A stretch of 55,151 nucleotides of DNA. Source: Novosphingobium acidiphilum DSM 19966. GTDB lineage: Bacteria; Pseudomonadota; Alphaproteobacteria; Sphingomonadales; Sphingomonadaceae. The stretch covers positions 1-55,151 of the forward strand of contig NZ_AUBA01000021.1 of NCBI RefSeq assembly GCF_000429005.1. The letters run 5' to 3'. The translations under genes and the position numbers were made by a program. The notes beneath the pieces are model-generated. The model was not told where the DNA came from. It did not search any database and saw only the letters and a program-made list of their open reading frames with translations. Shown piece by piece: positions 41,234 through 50,972 of the stretch; positions within the stretch are counted from its first letter, which is position 1; each line of letters begins with the position of its first letter.

Positions 41234-41365
41234 GTCACGTAGATCGCTATCAATCACGGACGACCGTTTCTCTCGAAAAACTTCTTACAAAATCCGATAA
41301 ATGCCTTGTCAGGATCGCGCGGGGCGTCCAGCCCGCCGTCAGCCATCCATGAGAGGGGAGAGGGA

Positions 41366-41464
41366 ATGGGAGCTTTCGGCCAATTGAGGCCGAAAAAGAG
41401 AGAGAAAGGCCCACTCCCATGCTCACCCCGATGTCCCCCACGTCGCTGTTCACCGCGCGCCTGA
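41366..41464 (+). CDS. Possible leader ORF before the methylase/helicase gene
   Basis: 32 codons with a strong ribosome site (gagaggggagaggga) starting at ATG 41366 and ending inside the next gene in another frame. It contains the hairpin tttcggcc-aattga-ggccgaaa (41374-41395). The main gene has a weaker site, so translation may be coupled through this frame. Confidence 0.35.
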   Translation: MGAFGQLRPKKREKGPLPCSPRCPPRRCSPRA

Positions 41465-43059
41465 TCGAGGCGGCACGCGCGCTGGTCCCAAATCTGGTCG
41501 GCAGGTCGCGCGTCGATCGTGCGGCACTCAATGCCGCGATGACGTCAGCGTTCGAGGCTACCAGCGCGTCGGGTGAATGGTCGCAACGCGACAGTTTTGT
41601 CGCGGCAGAGATCTCCCTGATCCTGGCGGCGCGGGAGTTGCCTCTGGATGTTGATTGCGGCCCAGCTGATGCGCGGGCGACCGACGGCGAGGCGCTCAAG
41701 CGGCTCGCCGCCCTGGCACGGCTACTGCCGACGCAGACGGTGCGCAGCGAAGAGCAGATCGCTCACCAGCACTTTTCGACACCGCTGGGGCTGTCCTGGC
41801 TTGTGGCACGGCTTGCCTGTGTCGGCCCGAATGATGTCGCCCTCGAACCCAGTGCGGGCACCGGCATGCTGGCACAATGGCTCGGGCAGGGCAGGGGGCT
41901 CCACCTCAACGAAATCGACCCCCTGCGTGCCGAATTGCTCCGCCTGCTGTTCCCTTGCGCTTCGATCACCTGTGAAGACGGTGCCAGGATCTCCCAGCTG
42001 GGCATTCGGCCTGATGTCATCGTGATGAACCCGCCGTTCGCCCGCAACGCGGCAGGCGGTGAGGACCGGCTTGCCGCTGCGCGCCATATCGCCGCTGGCA
42101 TCAGCGCGCTGCGCCCGGGCGGAAGACTGGTTGCGATCATGCCGGACAGTTTTTCCGGCACGGGGAAGGGCGCAGAGATCTTCGCGCGCGCTTTGCAAGG
42201 TTGCAGCGTTGCCAAGCATTTCCGGATTGAAGGCGCATTCGCCGCACACGGCACATCGGTTGCGGTGCGGTTGCTAGCGATCGACAAAGTGCCGGGCAAA
42301 AACACGACCGCAGTGATCCAGTGTTCGAGCCTGTCCGAATTGGTCCCCTTCCTCGACCAAGTGCCACCCCGCGCGCCGATGCCCGCCCCATCTACCCCCC
42401 TCGTTGCGAGCCAGGTACGACCCGCCACCAAGTCCGCAGCCAGCCTGTTTGGGGCACTGGGCGCGAGCACAATGCCTGCAAAGCCCATTCCTGGGCCATC
42501 GTCCGCCGCAACGGCCGCGATCTGGCGCGAAGTGACCTACACGCACATCGAGCAGCCTGAAGCAGCCGACCAGTCGGGCGGGGTCTATGCCGCCTGGCGG
42601 CCCCAGCGGATCGTCTTTGCGGGGGAAGCCGAACATCCCGCCGCGCTCGTTGAATCCGCTGCGATGGCATCGGTCCTGCCACCGGTCCCGCACTATGTCC
42701 CGCGCCTGCCACGCGCGGTGATGGAAAACGCGGTTCTTTCTGCCGCGCAGTTGGAAACCGTCGTCCACGCGCTCGATGCGATGGAGCACGATTTGCCCGG
42801 ACGCTATGTCCTGCCGGACAAGGCCATTGATCTTGCTCCGCATGCTGAAGGCAATGTCTATCGGCAGGGCTATTTCCTGGGCGATGGCACTGGTGCCGGC
42901 AAAGGCCGGCAGATCGCAGGCATGATCATGGATCAGTGGCTGCGCGGGCAGCGGCGCCATTGCTGGATTTCAGTTGGGATAATCGCCTGCGGAGTCTCCC
43001 GCAAAGCTGATCGGACCGTTGACGCAGCCCAGCAGGATAGATCAATTCGCGCCCTCTGA
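41419..43059 (+). pseudogene. Strawberry-notch-like methylase/helicase, 3'-truncated
   Basis: The first about 515 codons match large plasmid proteins that join a methylase to a helicase. The methylase part shows ALEPSAGTGMLAQWLG and DVIVMNPPFARNA (NPPF motif); the helicase start shows GYFLGDGTGAGKGRQIAGMI (Walker A) and RHCWIS. After about nt 42970 the family sequence ends and unrelated sequence reads to a chance stop. The remaining helicase motifs (about 900 residues) are missing. The methylase half could still fold. Confidence 0.8.
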
Positions 43060-43407
43060 TCTTAAGCAATGGAGGCCGGGGGACCCAAGACCGCCCAAAG
43101 AGCAATCGTTGTGGGAAAGAACGCCAACCCGGTTTTCGCTTAGGGCCCTTAAGGGCGAGACCTGAACGGTCTGACGGCTATGCATGCTCGCTGCGGGCCC
43201 TTAAAGACGCAAAAACCGTCTGGCGCAAAGAGAGTACGTCTCCGATGGCAGCTGCATTGTCGGCTTAGATGTGTCGACACTGTCAGGACGAGCAGGGTCG
43301 GTTATTTCTGGCCAAAGTCAGCAGTTATGGGCCCCCTGGCCCTTCGCCGCCGGCGGCCTTGACGCGCGCGCCGGAGGCACTTCATTTCAGCTTGAACGCT
43401 GCATGCG
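43060..43407. other. Non-coding junction between plasmid-like and polysaccharide regions
   Basis: No plausible gene. It holds a palindrome gggcccttaagggc near 43143, a second gggcccttaa near 43194, and agacc-tgaac-ggtct. It is the likely rearrangement joint between the truncated helicase gene and the minus-strand cluster. No recognisable IS end. Confidence 0.45.
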
Positions 43408-45030
43408 TCAGAACTTTACGATTCGCACAATTCTCCCACTCGAAATTCCGTCTTGCGGGTAAAAACTTGCGACGACACGGCCCCGTTTAATCAACTGGGT
43501 ATAGGCGGCATACTCGTCCGGGAAATCGTTTCGTTCTGCACTATAGCGGTCGAACTGCGTGAGGATCGCATAATCGGCCGTGCATGTGAAACGGCGGTCG
43601 GCAGCGACTGTGCCGTAATCCACATTGGCGCGCGCACCGCGTCCGCTGGCAATCGTGTGATGATCGATCTTGCCACCCAGCGCATGGCGCGGATCAACAC
43701 AACCGACATCCCCGAATGGAAACAGCATGTGCCAGGGTTGGGGCAACAGATCGAAACCGAAATGTTCGATCAGCACCGTGCTGCCCGCCGGTATATGCGT
43801 GACGGCCCAGGCGGAGGCCTGTTGCGCGGTGTTGTTTTCCCGCGCGCGCGACGCCGCCACATCGGCCAGCATCAGGGGCAGGCCTGCAGCGCCAAGCGCC
43901 AGCGCCATCCCCAGGCCGGACCCCATCCGGCGGGCCAGCCGGCGCTGCAGCGCGACCAGGCCGACGCCGCCGAACACGGCCAGCAACGGCAGCAACGGCA
44001 GGATCCAGCGGTCCCAGACAAGATGCTGACAACTGACCACAATCATGAAAGCGATCAGCACCGGCCACAGCAACACTTGCGCTGCGGAGACCCGGCGCAG
44101 CGCCCACACGCCCCATCCGCACAGCAGCAGTCCAACCCCGCCAAATGCCGTGGTCAGCGGTCCGGATGCATACCACCACGCGTTATAGAGCGGACCGCCG
44201 CCCGTTGCGCCCAGATGGCGCACTTGCGCTTCGCCGGTGACGTCACGCAGCACCGTGGCATGTGCGATCAGCAGGTAAGGCGCGATTATCACCAGGAGCA
44301 CCGGCACCAGCACGATGAACAGACCGCCTGCGCGCAGGGCCTTGCGTCCGGACATCAGGCCCGCCTGCCACCGCCACGACAGCGCACCGATCATCGCGAT
44401 GGCGCCGATCGCGTAAGGCCACTTGCTGGCAATGGCGAGCGCGCACCACAATGCGCCGCGCAGCACCCGTGGCCGCCCCTCCAGCACGTCCAGCGCGCTA
44501 AGTATGGTCAGCACCAAGAACGCGCTGGCCATGATATCGGATCGGACAACTTGCGACCAGGCGATATGCACCGGGCTTATTGCGAGCAACAGCGCAGCGG
44601 CCCACCACACGTTGTTGCCCGCAACAGGGCCTGCGATCCGTCCCGCCAGCCGCCCGGTCAGCGCCACTGTCCAGACCCCGAACAGCACCATGACGATCCG
44701 CCCCGGCAGGATCACCCAGCCCGGATCGAGATAAAGCCGGCTGACAAATGCGGCTGGTGTGGCAAACCAGCCCAGCGCATGGCCGACCAGGAACACGGCG
44801 ATATCGACCAACGCCAGCAGATACATCGTGGTCGTTGCCGGATGCCCGAACCAGCCGGGATCGAGCGAATGGGACTGCAACATATGCACCGCGCCCAGCT
44901 CGAACATCAATTCGTCGGGATCATTGAGCGCGGGCAGCCCGAAATTGATCGGCCACAGGCGCAGCGCGAGTGCGATGAGCACTATCGTCGGCATCGCCCA
45001 GCGCCGGCGTAGCTTGAGTCGCCACGACAT
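43408..45030 (-). CDS. GT39/ArnT-like polytopic glycosyltransferase
   Basis: 540 residues with about ten membrane helices. The first periplasmic loop carries the acidic motif of GT-C enzymes (ALNDPDELMFELG). A C-terminal periplasmic domain of about 130 residues follows the last helix. Such enzymes move a sugar from a polyprenyl-phosphate carrier to lipid, glycan or protein in the periplasm. Last gene of the minus-strand operon, 6 bp after the previous one. Substrate unknown. Confidence 0.75.
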   Translation of the reverse strand: MSWRLKLRRRWAMPTIVLIALALRLWPINFGLPALNDPDELMFELGAVHMLQSHSLDPGWFGHPATTTMYLLALVDIAVFLVGHALGWFATPAAFVSRLYLDPGWVILPGRIVMVLFGVWTVALTGRLAGRIAGPVAGNNVWWAAALLLAISPVHIAWSQVVRSDIMASAFLVLTILSALDVLEGRPRVLRGALWCALAIASKWPYAIGAIAMIGALSWRWQAGLMSGRKALRAGGLFIVLVPVLLVIIAPYLLIAHATVLRDVTGEAQVRHLGATGGGPLYNAWWYASGPLTTAFGGVGLLLCGWGVWALRRVSAAQVLLWPVLIAFMIVVSCQHLVWDRWILPLLPLLAVFGGVGLVALQRRLARRMGSGLGMALALGAAGLPLMLADVAASRARENNTAQQASAWAVTHIPAGSTVLIEHFGFDLLPQPWHMLFPFGDVGCVDPRHALGGKIDHHTIASGRGARANVDYGTVAADRRFTCTADYAILTQFDRYSAERNDFPDEYAAYTQLIKRGRVVASFYPQDGISSGRIVRIVKF

Positions 45031-45036
45031 CGCTGA

Positions 45037-46449
45037 TTATCCTTGGGTAGGTTCTGGCGCAGGCACCATGGGGCGATCGTCGCGCGCTGTCTGTGCTTTG
45101 GCAGGCCCCACCGGATGTTCGATCCACGGCAGAAGCGGCACGTCGTTGCGGAACCGCCAGCGCTGCGCCCATCCCTGCAGGCGAATGTCCTGCCACACCT
45201 CGATAATCGTCAGCAGCGCAAGCGAGGTCGGGATCGAAAGAGTCAGGATCGGGCGAATGAACGGGCCGATCTGCACGGCGTATTCCACGATTACCTGGGT
45301 GCGAAAGAAGAACGCATCCTTGACCAGCGGCGGCAAAGAATCGATGTTGATGTCGAACGGAATGCAAATCACATACGATACGAGCAGCGCGTACCGGCGC
45401 AAAAATCCGCGCGATGGCTCCATGAACGTAAACAACAGCACGATGATTTCGGTATAGCCGCTGACTTCGGTTGACATCACCGCCAGCCCGACACTCAAGA
45501 CCACCATACGGGTGCGTGGTACGACCTCCGGCCGGATGAAACAGGCCATCGCGCCCATCACGATAATCGCCTGCGCCGCATGCATCACCAAAGGCGTCAC
45601 GAATTCGATCAGATTCGTAAGGTTCGAACCCAGTACGAGCAGCGTGGGAAAGACCGTGGAATGGGTGAGCTGTTCGAGCGGCAGCATCGTCGATGCCATC
45701 CAGATGTCGAGCGGATTGTTGATGACCAGGCCATCAGCATAAGCCGTGATGTTGTAGTAGATCTCGATCGGCGTGCCTGATCCGAAGATTGCATACGTGA
45801 CCAGATAGATCAGCACCGTCGCGATCAGCGCGCCTTCTGCCCAGCGCCAGCGGCGGTGAAGCAGTTGCGCAGCAATGGCCCCGATCAGATAGACTTTCAT
45901 ATTGACCGCCAGCCCTGCGAACAGCCAGCGCAGCCAGGCGCTTTTCAATAGCGGGCCATAGGCCAGCAGCATGAAAATATACGTAATTAGAATGACATTG
46001 CCGCGATCGAGCCCCCACATCATCGGCAGGCCGATGCTGATCGCCAGCGATCGGGGCAAAGCCGTGCGGCGGTCGATTTTCAGCATCGTGCGCACGGTCA
46101 GCACCACGCAAAGCACATAGACGAGATGCAGCGAGATGATGCCCAGCACATCGCATTCGCGCGACCAGCCGCCCTCTGCACCGGGATAGCAGGGCCCCCA
46201 CGTAATCATTTTCAGAATGACATAAGTCAGCGGCGGATAGATTGTCAGGTATGAATCATATGCGCCCGACATATGCGACCAGAATGCCGGATTGAACCAG
46301 TCCATCCACGTATCGCCCATGTCGTAGAAAAACGGCTGCGGGAAATACTTGTATGTAAAGAAATACCAGAAATCATAAATCAACGCGATCAGCACGGTCG
46401 ATGCCAGCAGATGTTCGACGATCCGGAAAATCGGTATGGAGCGTTTCAT
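45037..46449 (-). CDS. Polytopic GT-C-like (DUF2029/GT87-like) membrane protein
   Basis: 470 residues with about ten membrane segments. An acidic first loop (FYDMGDTWMDWFNPAFW) and a later LRWLFAGLAVNMKVYLIG block recall GT87 mannosyltransferases. Start overlaps the GtrA stop by 4 bp. It probably uses the polyprenyl-linked sugar made by the GtrB-like and moved by the GtrA-like protein. Confidence 0.6.
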   Translation of the reverse strand: MKRSIPIFRIVEHLLASTVLIALIYDFWYFFTYKYFPQPFFYDMGDTWMDWFNPAFWSHMSGAYDSYLTIYPPLTYVILKMITWGPCYPGAEGGWSRECDVLGIISLHLVYVLCVVLTVRTMLKIDRRTALPRSLAISIGLPMMWGLDRGNVILITYIFMLLAYGPLLKSAWLRWLFAGLAVNMKVYLIGAIAAQLLHRRWRWAEGALIATVLIYLVTYAIFGSGTPIEIYYNITAYADGLVINNPLDIWMASTMLPLEQLTHSTVFPTLLVLGSNLTNLIEFVTPLVMHAAQAIIVMGAMACFIRPEVVPRTRMVVLSVGLAVMSTEVSGYTEIIVLLFTFMEPSRGFLRRYALLVSYVICIPFDINIDSLPPLVKDAFFFRTQVIVEYAVQIGPFIRPILTLSIPTSLALLTIIEVWQDIRLQGWAQRWRFRNDVPLLPWIEHPVGPAKAQTARDDRPMVPAPEPTQG

Positions 46450-46835
46450 GCCGGGTGCTCCTGAAAAACCAGGAATTTGAGTACGAAGTAATTGGCCGCA
46501 GACACGCCAACCGTCGTAATCAAACCCGCGAGGTAAGGCGATTTGATAAATCGCATCAGGATCGCCAGCGCGACCAGATTGAAGAAATAATTCGCCACAT
46601 ACGACAAGATAAAGCGCAGGCGCTTTCCATCGTGCCCCGCAAAGGCATAGCGGCTATAGGTGAAGTAGTTGAACGTCACTCCCAGGATATGGCTCAAGAT
46701 CTGCGCCACATAGATATTCAGGCCGATCCGGACGAACAGCGCAAACAGGCCGAAGCCGAACGCCATGTTGATCAATCCGGCCTGGTAGTACCGAAACAGC
46801 CTGCGCCATTCCTTGCCAGACTTCCACTCGAACAC
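46446..46835 (-). CDS. GtrA-family flippase-like membrane protein
   Basis: 129 residues from GTG 46835 (gaagg upstream, 4 bp after the previous stop); TTG 46868 gives 140. Four membrane helices with the GtrA pattern (LFRYYQAGLINMAFGFGLFA, GVTFNYFTYSRYAF, YFFNLVALAIL). GtrA proteins are thought to flip polyprenyl-phosphate sugars to the periplasm. Confidence 0.85.
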   Translation of the reverse strand: MFEWKSGKEWRRLFRYYQAGLINMAFGFGLFALFVRIGLNIYVAQILSHILGVTFNYFTYSRYAFAGHDGKRLRFILSYVANYFFNLVALAILMRFIKSPYLAGLITTVGVSAANYFVLKFLVFQEHPA

Positions 46836-46839
46836 GCGA

Positions 46840-47802
46840 TCAGGCCTTCGCGACGGAATTGTCGGCAAAATTGATGCGTTCGCGTTCTATCACCAACGCC
46901 TGATTGCGGGTGCGTTCGGATACGAGCGCGATCTGTACGCCGAGCAGCCCCAGGAAAAGGAATAGCAATCCGAACTGGCCTTCGAGCAACGCGGCAAACA
47001 GCCACAATTGCCACGAATGTCCGGTAAACAACGCAAAGACCGCACCCAGCGTGCTGATACCTGTAATAAGCATGATAAAAAACGCGACATACAGCGGAGC
47101 GCGCAGCAGGTTTTTCGACGATCCGGCCAAACCGTTTAGCGCGAAGTCGAGCAGGGTGAAGAAATTGTTGTTCGATTTGCCCCCGGCGCGTGGCGGGCGT
47201 TTGAACGCGATCGTTTCCACCGCAAAACCCGTCTCGACCAGCAAGCCGCGAAAGAACGGCTCGGGTTCATTGAGCGCGCGGATCGATTCCACAACACGGC
47301 GATCATAAATGCCGAACCCGGTGGCGTTGGGAATGATTGGATAGTCGCCGAACCGGCTCTGCAGCCGATACGACAATTCACGCATGAACGTCAGCACCGC
47401 GCCCGATTTTTCGCTTTCGCGCACGCCCAGCACGATCGGCGTGCCCGCGCGCCAACGCCGGATGAATTCGGGCAGCAGATCAGGGCTATCCTGAAAATCC
47501 GAGCACATCGAAATGACAGCGCGCCCGCTTGCCTGGTAAATGCCGTGCGTTGGCGAACGCATCTGGCCGAAGTTGCGCGTGTTGACGATAAGGCGGATGC
47601 GCAGCTCGCGCGCGCACATCATTTTGATGATTTCGACCGTTCGATCCTGCGACTCGTTGTCGATGAAGATCAGTTCGAACGATTGCGTAATCGGCTCCAA
47701 CACCGCGATCACCGCCGCGGCAATCGCCTCGACGTTGTCTTCCTCGTTGCGGCAAGCCAGTACCACCGAAATTTCCGGATCCCCGGTCATCAGCTCAGCC
47801 AT
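46840..47802 (-). CDS. GtrB/DPM-like GT2 glycosyltransferase
   Basis: 320 residues from the ATG at 47802, overlapping the preceding stop by 8 bp; ATG 47814 is an alternative. A GT-A fold with ISVVLACRNEEDNVEAIAAA, LIFIDNESQDRTVEI and a DFQD acidic motif (MCSDFQDSPDL), then two C-terminal membrane helices. It loads a sugar from a nucleotide donor onto polyprenyl phosphate. With GtrA next to it, it forms a standard lipid-linked sugar supply module. Confidence 0.88.
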   Translation of the reverse strand: MAELMTGDPEISVVLACRNEEDNVEAIAAAVIAVLEPITQSFELIFIDNESQDRTVEIIKMMCARELRIRLIVNTRNFGQMRSPTHGIYQASGRAVISMCSDFQDSPDLLPEFIRRWRAGTPIVLGVRESEKSGAVLTFMRELSYRLQSRFGDYPIIPNATGFGIYDRRVVESIRALNEPEPFFRGLLVETGFAVETIAFKRPPRAGGKSNNNFFTLLDFALNGLAGSSKNLLRAPLYVAFFIMLITGISTLGAVFALFTGHSWQLWLFAALLEGQFGLLFLFLGLLGVQIALVSERTRNQALVIERERINFADNSVAKA

Positions 47803-48940
47803 GGTCGAGTTCATCCGGGAGACCGCGTTCGCGCCTGATGACCTGCGGCTCGGCACCGGCGATCGGCGCACCCACCGGTGGGCGCAGGCGATAGAATTCG
47901 ATCGTTGCCCAAAGCACGACAAGTGCAGTTGCGACCGCCATGGCTGGGAACCAGTATTGCCGCTCGGGATTGATATGCGGCGGTTCGAGCACGCGCATAT
48001 TGGCTGTCGAGGTCAGGTCTTCGACCGCAGTGCCCTGCAAAAAGCGCATATAGCTGTCATACAGAGTGCGTTGCAGGGTGAGTTCGCGCTGCAACTGGAA
48101 CAGCTTGCTGGTGCTGGCAACCACGCTGCCGACGCTTTGCGTCGATTGCGGGTTGGTCGCTTTGGCTTCTGCCAGTTGTGTCTGCATCGCCTGGGTTTCG
48201 GCAATGATCTGCTTGGTGATGACATTGTCATCGGTGTACATCTGCCGGGCGAGCGACAGCGCGATCGCCTTGCCCTTGATCCCCGATTCGAGCTGCGCGA
48301 TCCGCCCCGCAACGCTGCCGGTCTGCAATTCGGGCACGGCTTCCTGGTGTTGCAGGCGGTATGAATCGTAATTGGCCTGCGTGCGCACAAGGCCGTCCGA
48401 TGCTTCGCGCACCAGCTTCATGAGAATGTCGCGTTTATACGACGTCTGTATGCGGCTGATTTCGCCCAGCCGGTGTTGCAATGAACCGACAAATGACGAC
48501 ACTATATCCTGGGCAAGCTGGGGATCGGTGTTGTCCACATCGACCTGGACGATCCCGCCGCGCAGCGATCGAATGTCGATCCGACGGCGCAGCCACCGCT
48601 GCAATTGCAGCGGGGTCTTGTTCGTGCGCTGCTCCAGATGAAGATCCTTGATCACGAACTGGCGCACTTCGACACTGTCGGCCACGCGCAGTGCAACCTC
48701 GATCGCGGCTTGGTTCCCGAACACGTTGCCGAGCGCGCCGAGTTGCCCGAGCGTCCCGCTCAGGCCCAGGCTGCTGGGATCGGTCGGTGCCAGCAGCGCC
48801 TCGGCCTCATAGCGTTGCGGAAACACGGTCAGCACCAGGCAGATGGCAATCGCCGCGACGAATGCCAGCGCCCGATTGCGAAACCGCGAAAACCAGCTCC
48901 AACCGATCAGCGTGCCCACGGCACTGTGGCGCGGTGTCAT
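47795..48940 (-). CDS. Wzz/GumC-like polysaccharide co-polymerase
   Basis: 381 residues with membrane helices at about 25-42 and 335-353 and a long coiled periplasmic domain between. No C-terminal tyrosine-kinase domain, so it is a PCP-1 or split PCP-2a type. It should set chain length or link to the Wza-like exporter, whose stop it overlaps by 4 bp (ATGA). Confidence 0.82.
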   Translation of the reverse strand: MTPRHSAVGTLIGWSWFSRFRNRALAFVAAIAICLVLTVFPQRYEAEALLAPTDPSSLGLSGTLGQLGALGNVFGNQAAIEVALRVADSVEVRQFVIKDLHLEQRTNKTPLQLQRWLRRRIDIRSLRGGIVQVDVDNTDPQLAQDIVSSFVGSLQHRLGEISRIQTSYKRDILMKLVREASDGLVRTQANYDSYRLQHQEAVPELQTGSVAGRIAQLESGIKGKAIALSLARQMYTDDNVITKQIIAETQAMQTQLAEAKATNPQSTQSVGSVVASTSKLFQLQRELTLQRTLYDSYMRFLQGTAVEDLTSTANMRVLEPPHINPERQYWFPAMAVATALVVLWATIEFYRLRPPVGAPIAGAEPQVIRRERGLPDELDHG

Positions 48941-50877
48941 CGTGTCACCGCAACGACAGTCGCCGCGCTAAGGCCAATTCCAAACAGCGTCGTCGCGATC
49001 GCGCTGAACCGCGCCCAGAACAGGTTCGGCTCGGTGCGGACCGGCACGAAGATCACGTCGCCCGGCAGCACTGTCATATTGAGCGCGCCCCGCTTCTTGG
49101 GAATGACCTCGCCGTTGGCGCGCACGACGAAAATGCCGCCTTTGTCGGCGGCGCGCAGATTGCCGCCGGCGTCGTCGATATAATCGCGCACGCGCTTGGC
49201 CTGATGATCGGCATCGATCAGGAACGACGTAGGACGATATACAGCGCCAAACACGCCTACGGTCGAAGCCAGGGGCGGGACCATTATCGAATCGTTGTTT
49301 TCCAGCAGGATCGAGCCCGGCAAAGTCGTTGCGTTCGGCGCTATGTCCAGCACCACGCGGCCATCGGGCTTGGCTTCACGCAATCGCGCCACCACCGCGC
49401 GTGCGGCCGCGAGTTGTGTCGTCCGGTCGCCGCCAGGCAGCGTCGGGTCCTGGCTGAGCGGCGCGGCAGATAGCGAGAATTCCAACTGGTTGAGCGCTTC
49501 CTTGAAGCTTTCCTGCTGCTGGATCTGCACCGACTGTCGCGTAAATTTGGTGCCGAATGGATAGGCGCGCGTCGTCAATCCGCCCGCCTCCGCGATGACT
49601 TCCGACGTTGGTGTACCCGGTGCCACGTAATAGATACCCGGCTTCTGCACTTCGCCTTCGATCCGCACGAGTACTTTCTGCGTCGCGATCGGCATTGTCA
49701 GCGTGCCGGTGGACATGACCTGGATGATATCCCCGCCCGCGATCGGAATGCTTGATGCGAGCGCGTTATCGAGCCGCTGCGGACCCAGTTTCGTGGGATC
49801 GTTCGCGCGATACAGCACGAAATGCGCGGGATCGCCGACCGTATTGGGTCCGCCGGCTGCGGCCAGCATTCCGGCAATGCTTTCTTCTGGACGCGCCTCG
49901 TAAATCGCTTCTTCCTGCACACTGCCGATTACCGCGACTTCGGGGCCGGCGGGCGGAATGAACAGGACGTCTTCATTCTGCAATTGCACGTCATTGACCC
50001 GGCTGCCGCCGCGCATCAACTGATACAGATCGAAATCGGCAATCTGTCGGCCATTGCGATAGAGCTTGATCGCACGCCAACTGCCGCCCGCGTTTGGTCC
50101 GCCCGCCTGGAACACCGCATTGGCCAGCGTCGACAGGCTGCTGACCGTGAATGCGCCTGGGTTGTTGGCAAGGCCTGTTACATAGACGCGGATGCCGCGC
50201 AGCTTGGTGATCGTTACCGACGTCGTAAACCCGCGAAATTTGGTGCCGATTGCGCCTGCAATCACATCGTGCAGATCGGAATTGCGCACGCCTGCGACGC
50301 GCACCGCGCCGACACCTGTCAGGAATACTTTCCCGTTCGTGTCGACCACACGCTGGACCGATCCATCGAGCGAACCCGACAGCGCGATGTCGATCGTGTC
50401 ACCGGGCTGCACGATATAATCGGGCGGCACGGTCGCGGTCGCCGGGGCCGCGAAATCGCGCAACGCCGGCAAGACCAGCTTGGTGCCGAACAGCATGACC
50501 TTTCGGCCCAGCAACTCGGAAATGTACTTTTCAAATTCCCCGGGGAGTGGCGGTTTCTTGATCGTGTTATCGGGGCTTTCAGTGACCGCGGTCTTGTTTC
50601 CCGACTGATCGAGCGTGAGCGTCGTGCTCTTTTCGCTGACATCGAGCGCGCTGATCGTTTGGCTGCCGCCATATGGGTTGGCATTGGTGCTATTGTTCGT
50701 GCCGTTTTGCGAACCCGATTGCGAATTCGAGTTTGTGGACGACGAACTCGACTGGTCCGAACTGATCGGCGATCCGGTCGGCACCGTCACCTGCGCATAA
50801 GCCGACGTCGTCAGCCCCAGCACGACCCCACCGATGATGACTTTGACCCCGGTCTTGCGAATCTTGGCAACTGTCAC
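48937..50877 (-). CDS. Wza-like outer-membrane polysaccharide export protein
   Basis: 646 residues from GTG 50877 (aggggttgagtaga upstream); TTG 50886 is also possible. Signal peptide ends TTSAYAQ. A Ser/Asn/Thr-rich segment (about 35-65) precedes the Poly_export domain (DYIVQPGDTIDIALSGSLDG), several SLBB domains (VYVTGLANNPGAF, VRIEGEVQKPGIYYVAPG, VGVFGAVYRPTSFLID) and a C-terminal helix. It lacks a lipobox. First gene of the operon running to 43408. Confidence 0.88.
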   Translation of the reverse strand: MTVAKIRKTGVKVIIGGVVLGLTTSAYAQVTVPTGSPISSDQSSSSSTNSNSQSGSQNGTNNSTNANPYGGSQTISALDVSEKSTTLTLDQSGNKTAVTESPDNTIKKPPLPGEFEKYISELLGRKVMLFGTKLVLPALRDFAAPATATVPPDYIVQPGDTIDIALSGSLDGSVQRVVDTNGKVFLTGVGAVRVAGVRNSDLHDVIAGAIGTKFRGFTTSVTITKLRGIRVYVTGLANNPGAFTVSSLSTLANAVFQAGGPNAGGSWRAIKLYRNGRQIADFDLYQLMRGGSRVNDVQLQNEDVLFIPPAGPEVAVIGSVQEEAIYEARPEESIAGMLAAAGGPNTVGDPAHFVLYRANDPTKLGPQRLDNALASSIPIAGGDIIQVMSTGTLTMPIATQKVLVRIEGEVQKPGIYYVAPGTPTSEVIAEAGGLTTRAYPFGTKFTRQSVQIQQQESFKEALNQLEFSLSAAPLSQDPTLPGGDRTTQLAAARAVVARLREAKPDGRVVLDIAPNATTLPGSILLENNDSIMVPPLASTVGVFGAVYRPTSFLIDADHQAKRVRDYIDDAGGNLRAADKGGIFVVRANGEVIPKKRGALNMTVLPGDVIFVPVRTEPNLFWARFSAIATTLFGIGLSAATVVAVTR

Positions 50878-50972
50878 TCTACTCAACCCCTAAGTCCGGC
50901 TTCGTTGCGGAAAATGCCCGTTCAAAAATGCGCATTGCATGCCACGTGGCCCGCTACCATCTGCCCATTCAA

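Noticed and set aside
43453..45012. 519-codon plus-strand frame opposite the GT39-like gene
   Set aside because: It reads as His/Gln/Arg-rich antisense of a membrane protein, a typical shadow in GC-rich DNA.
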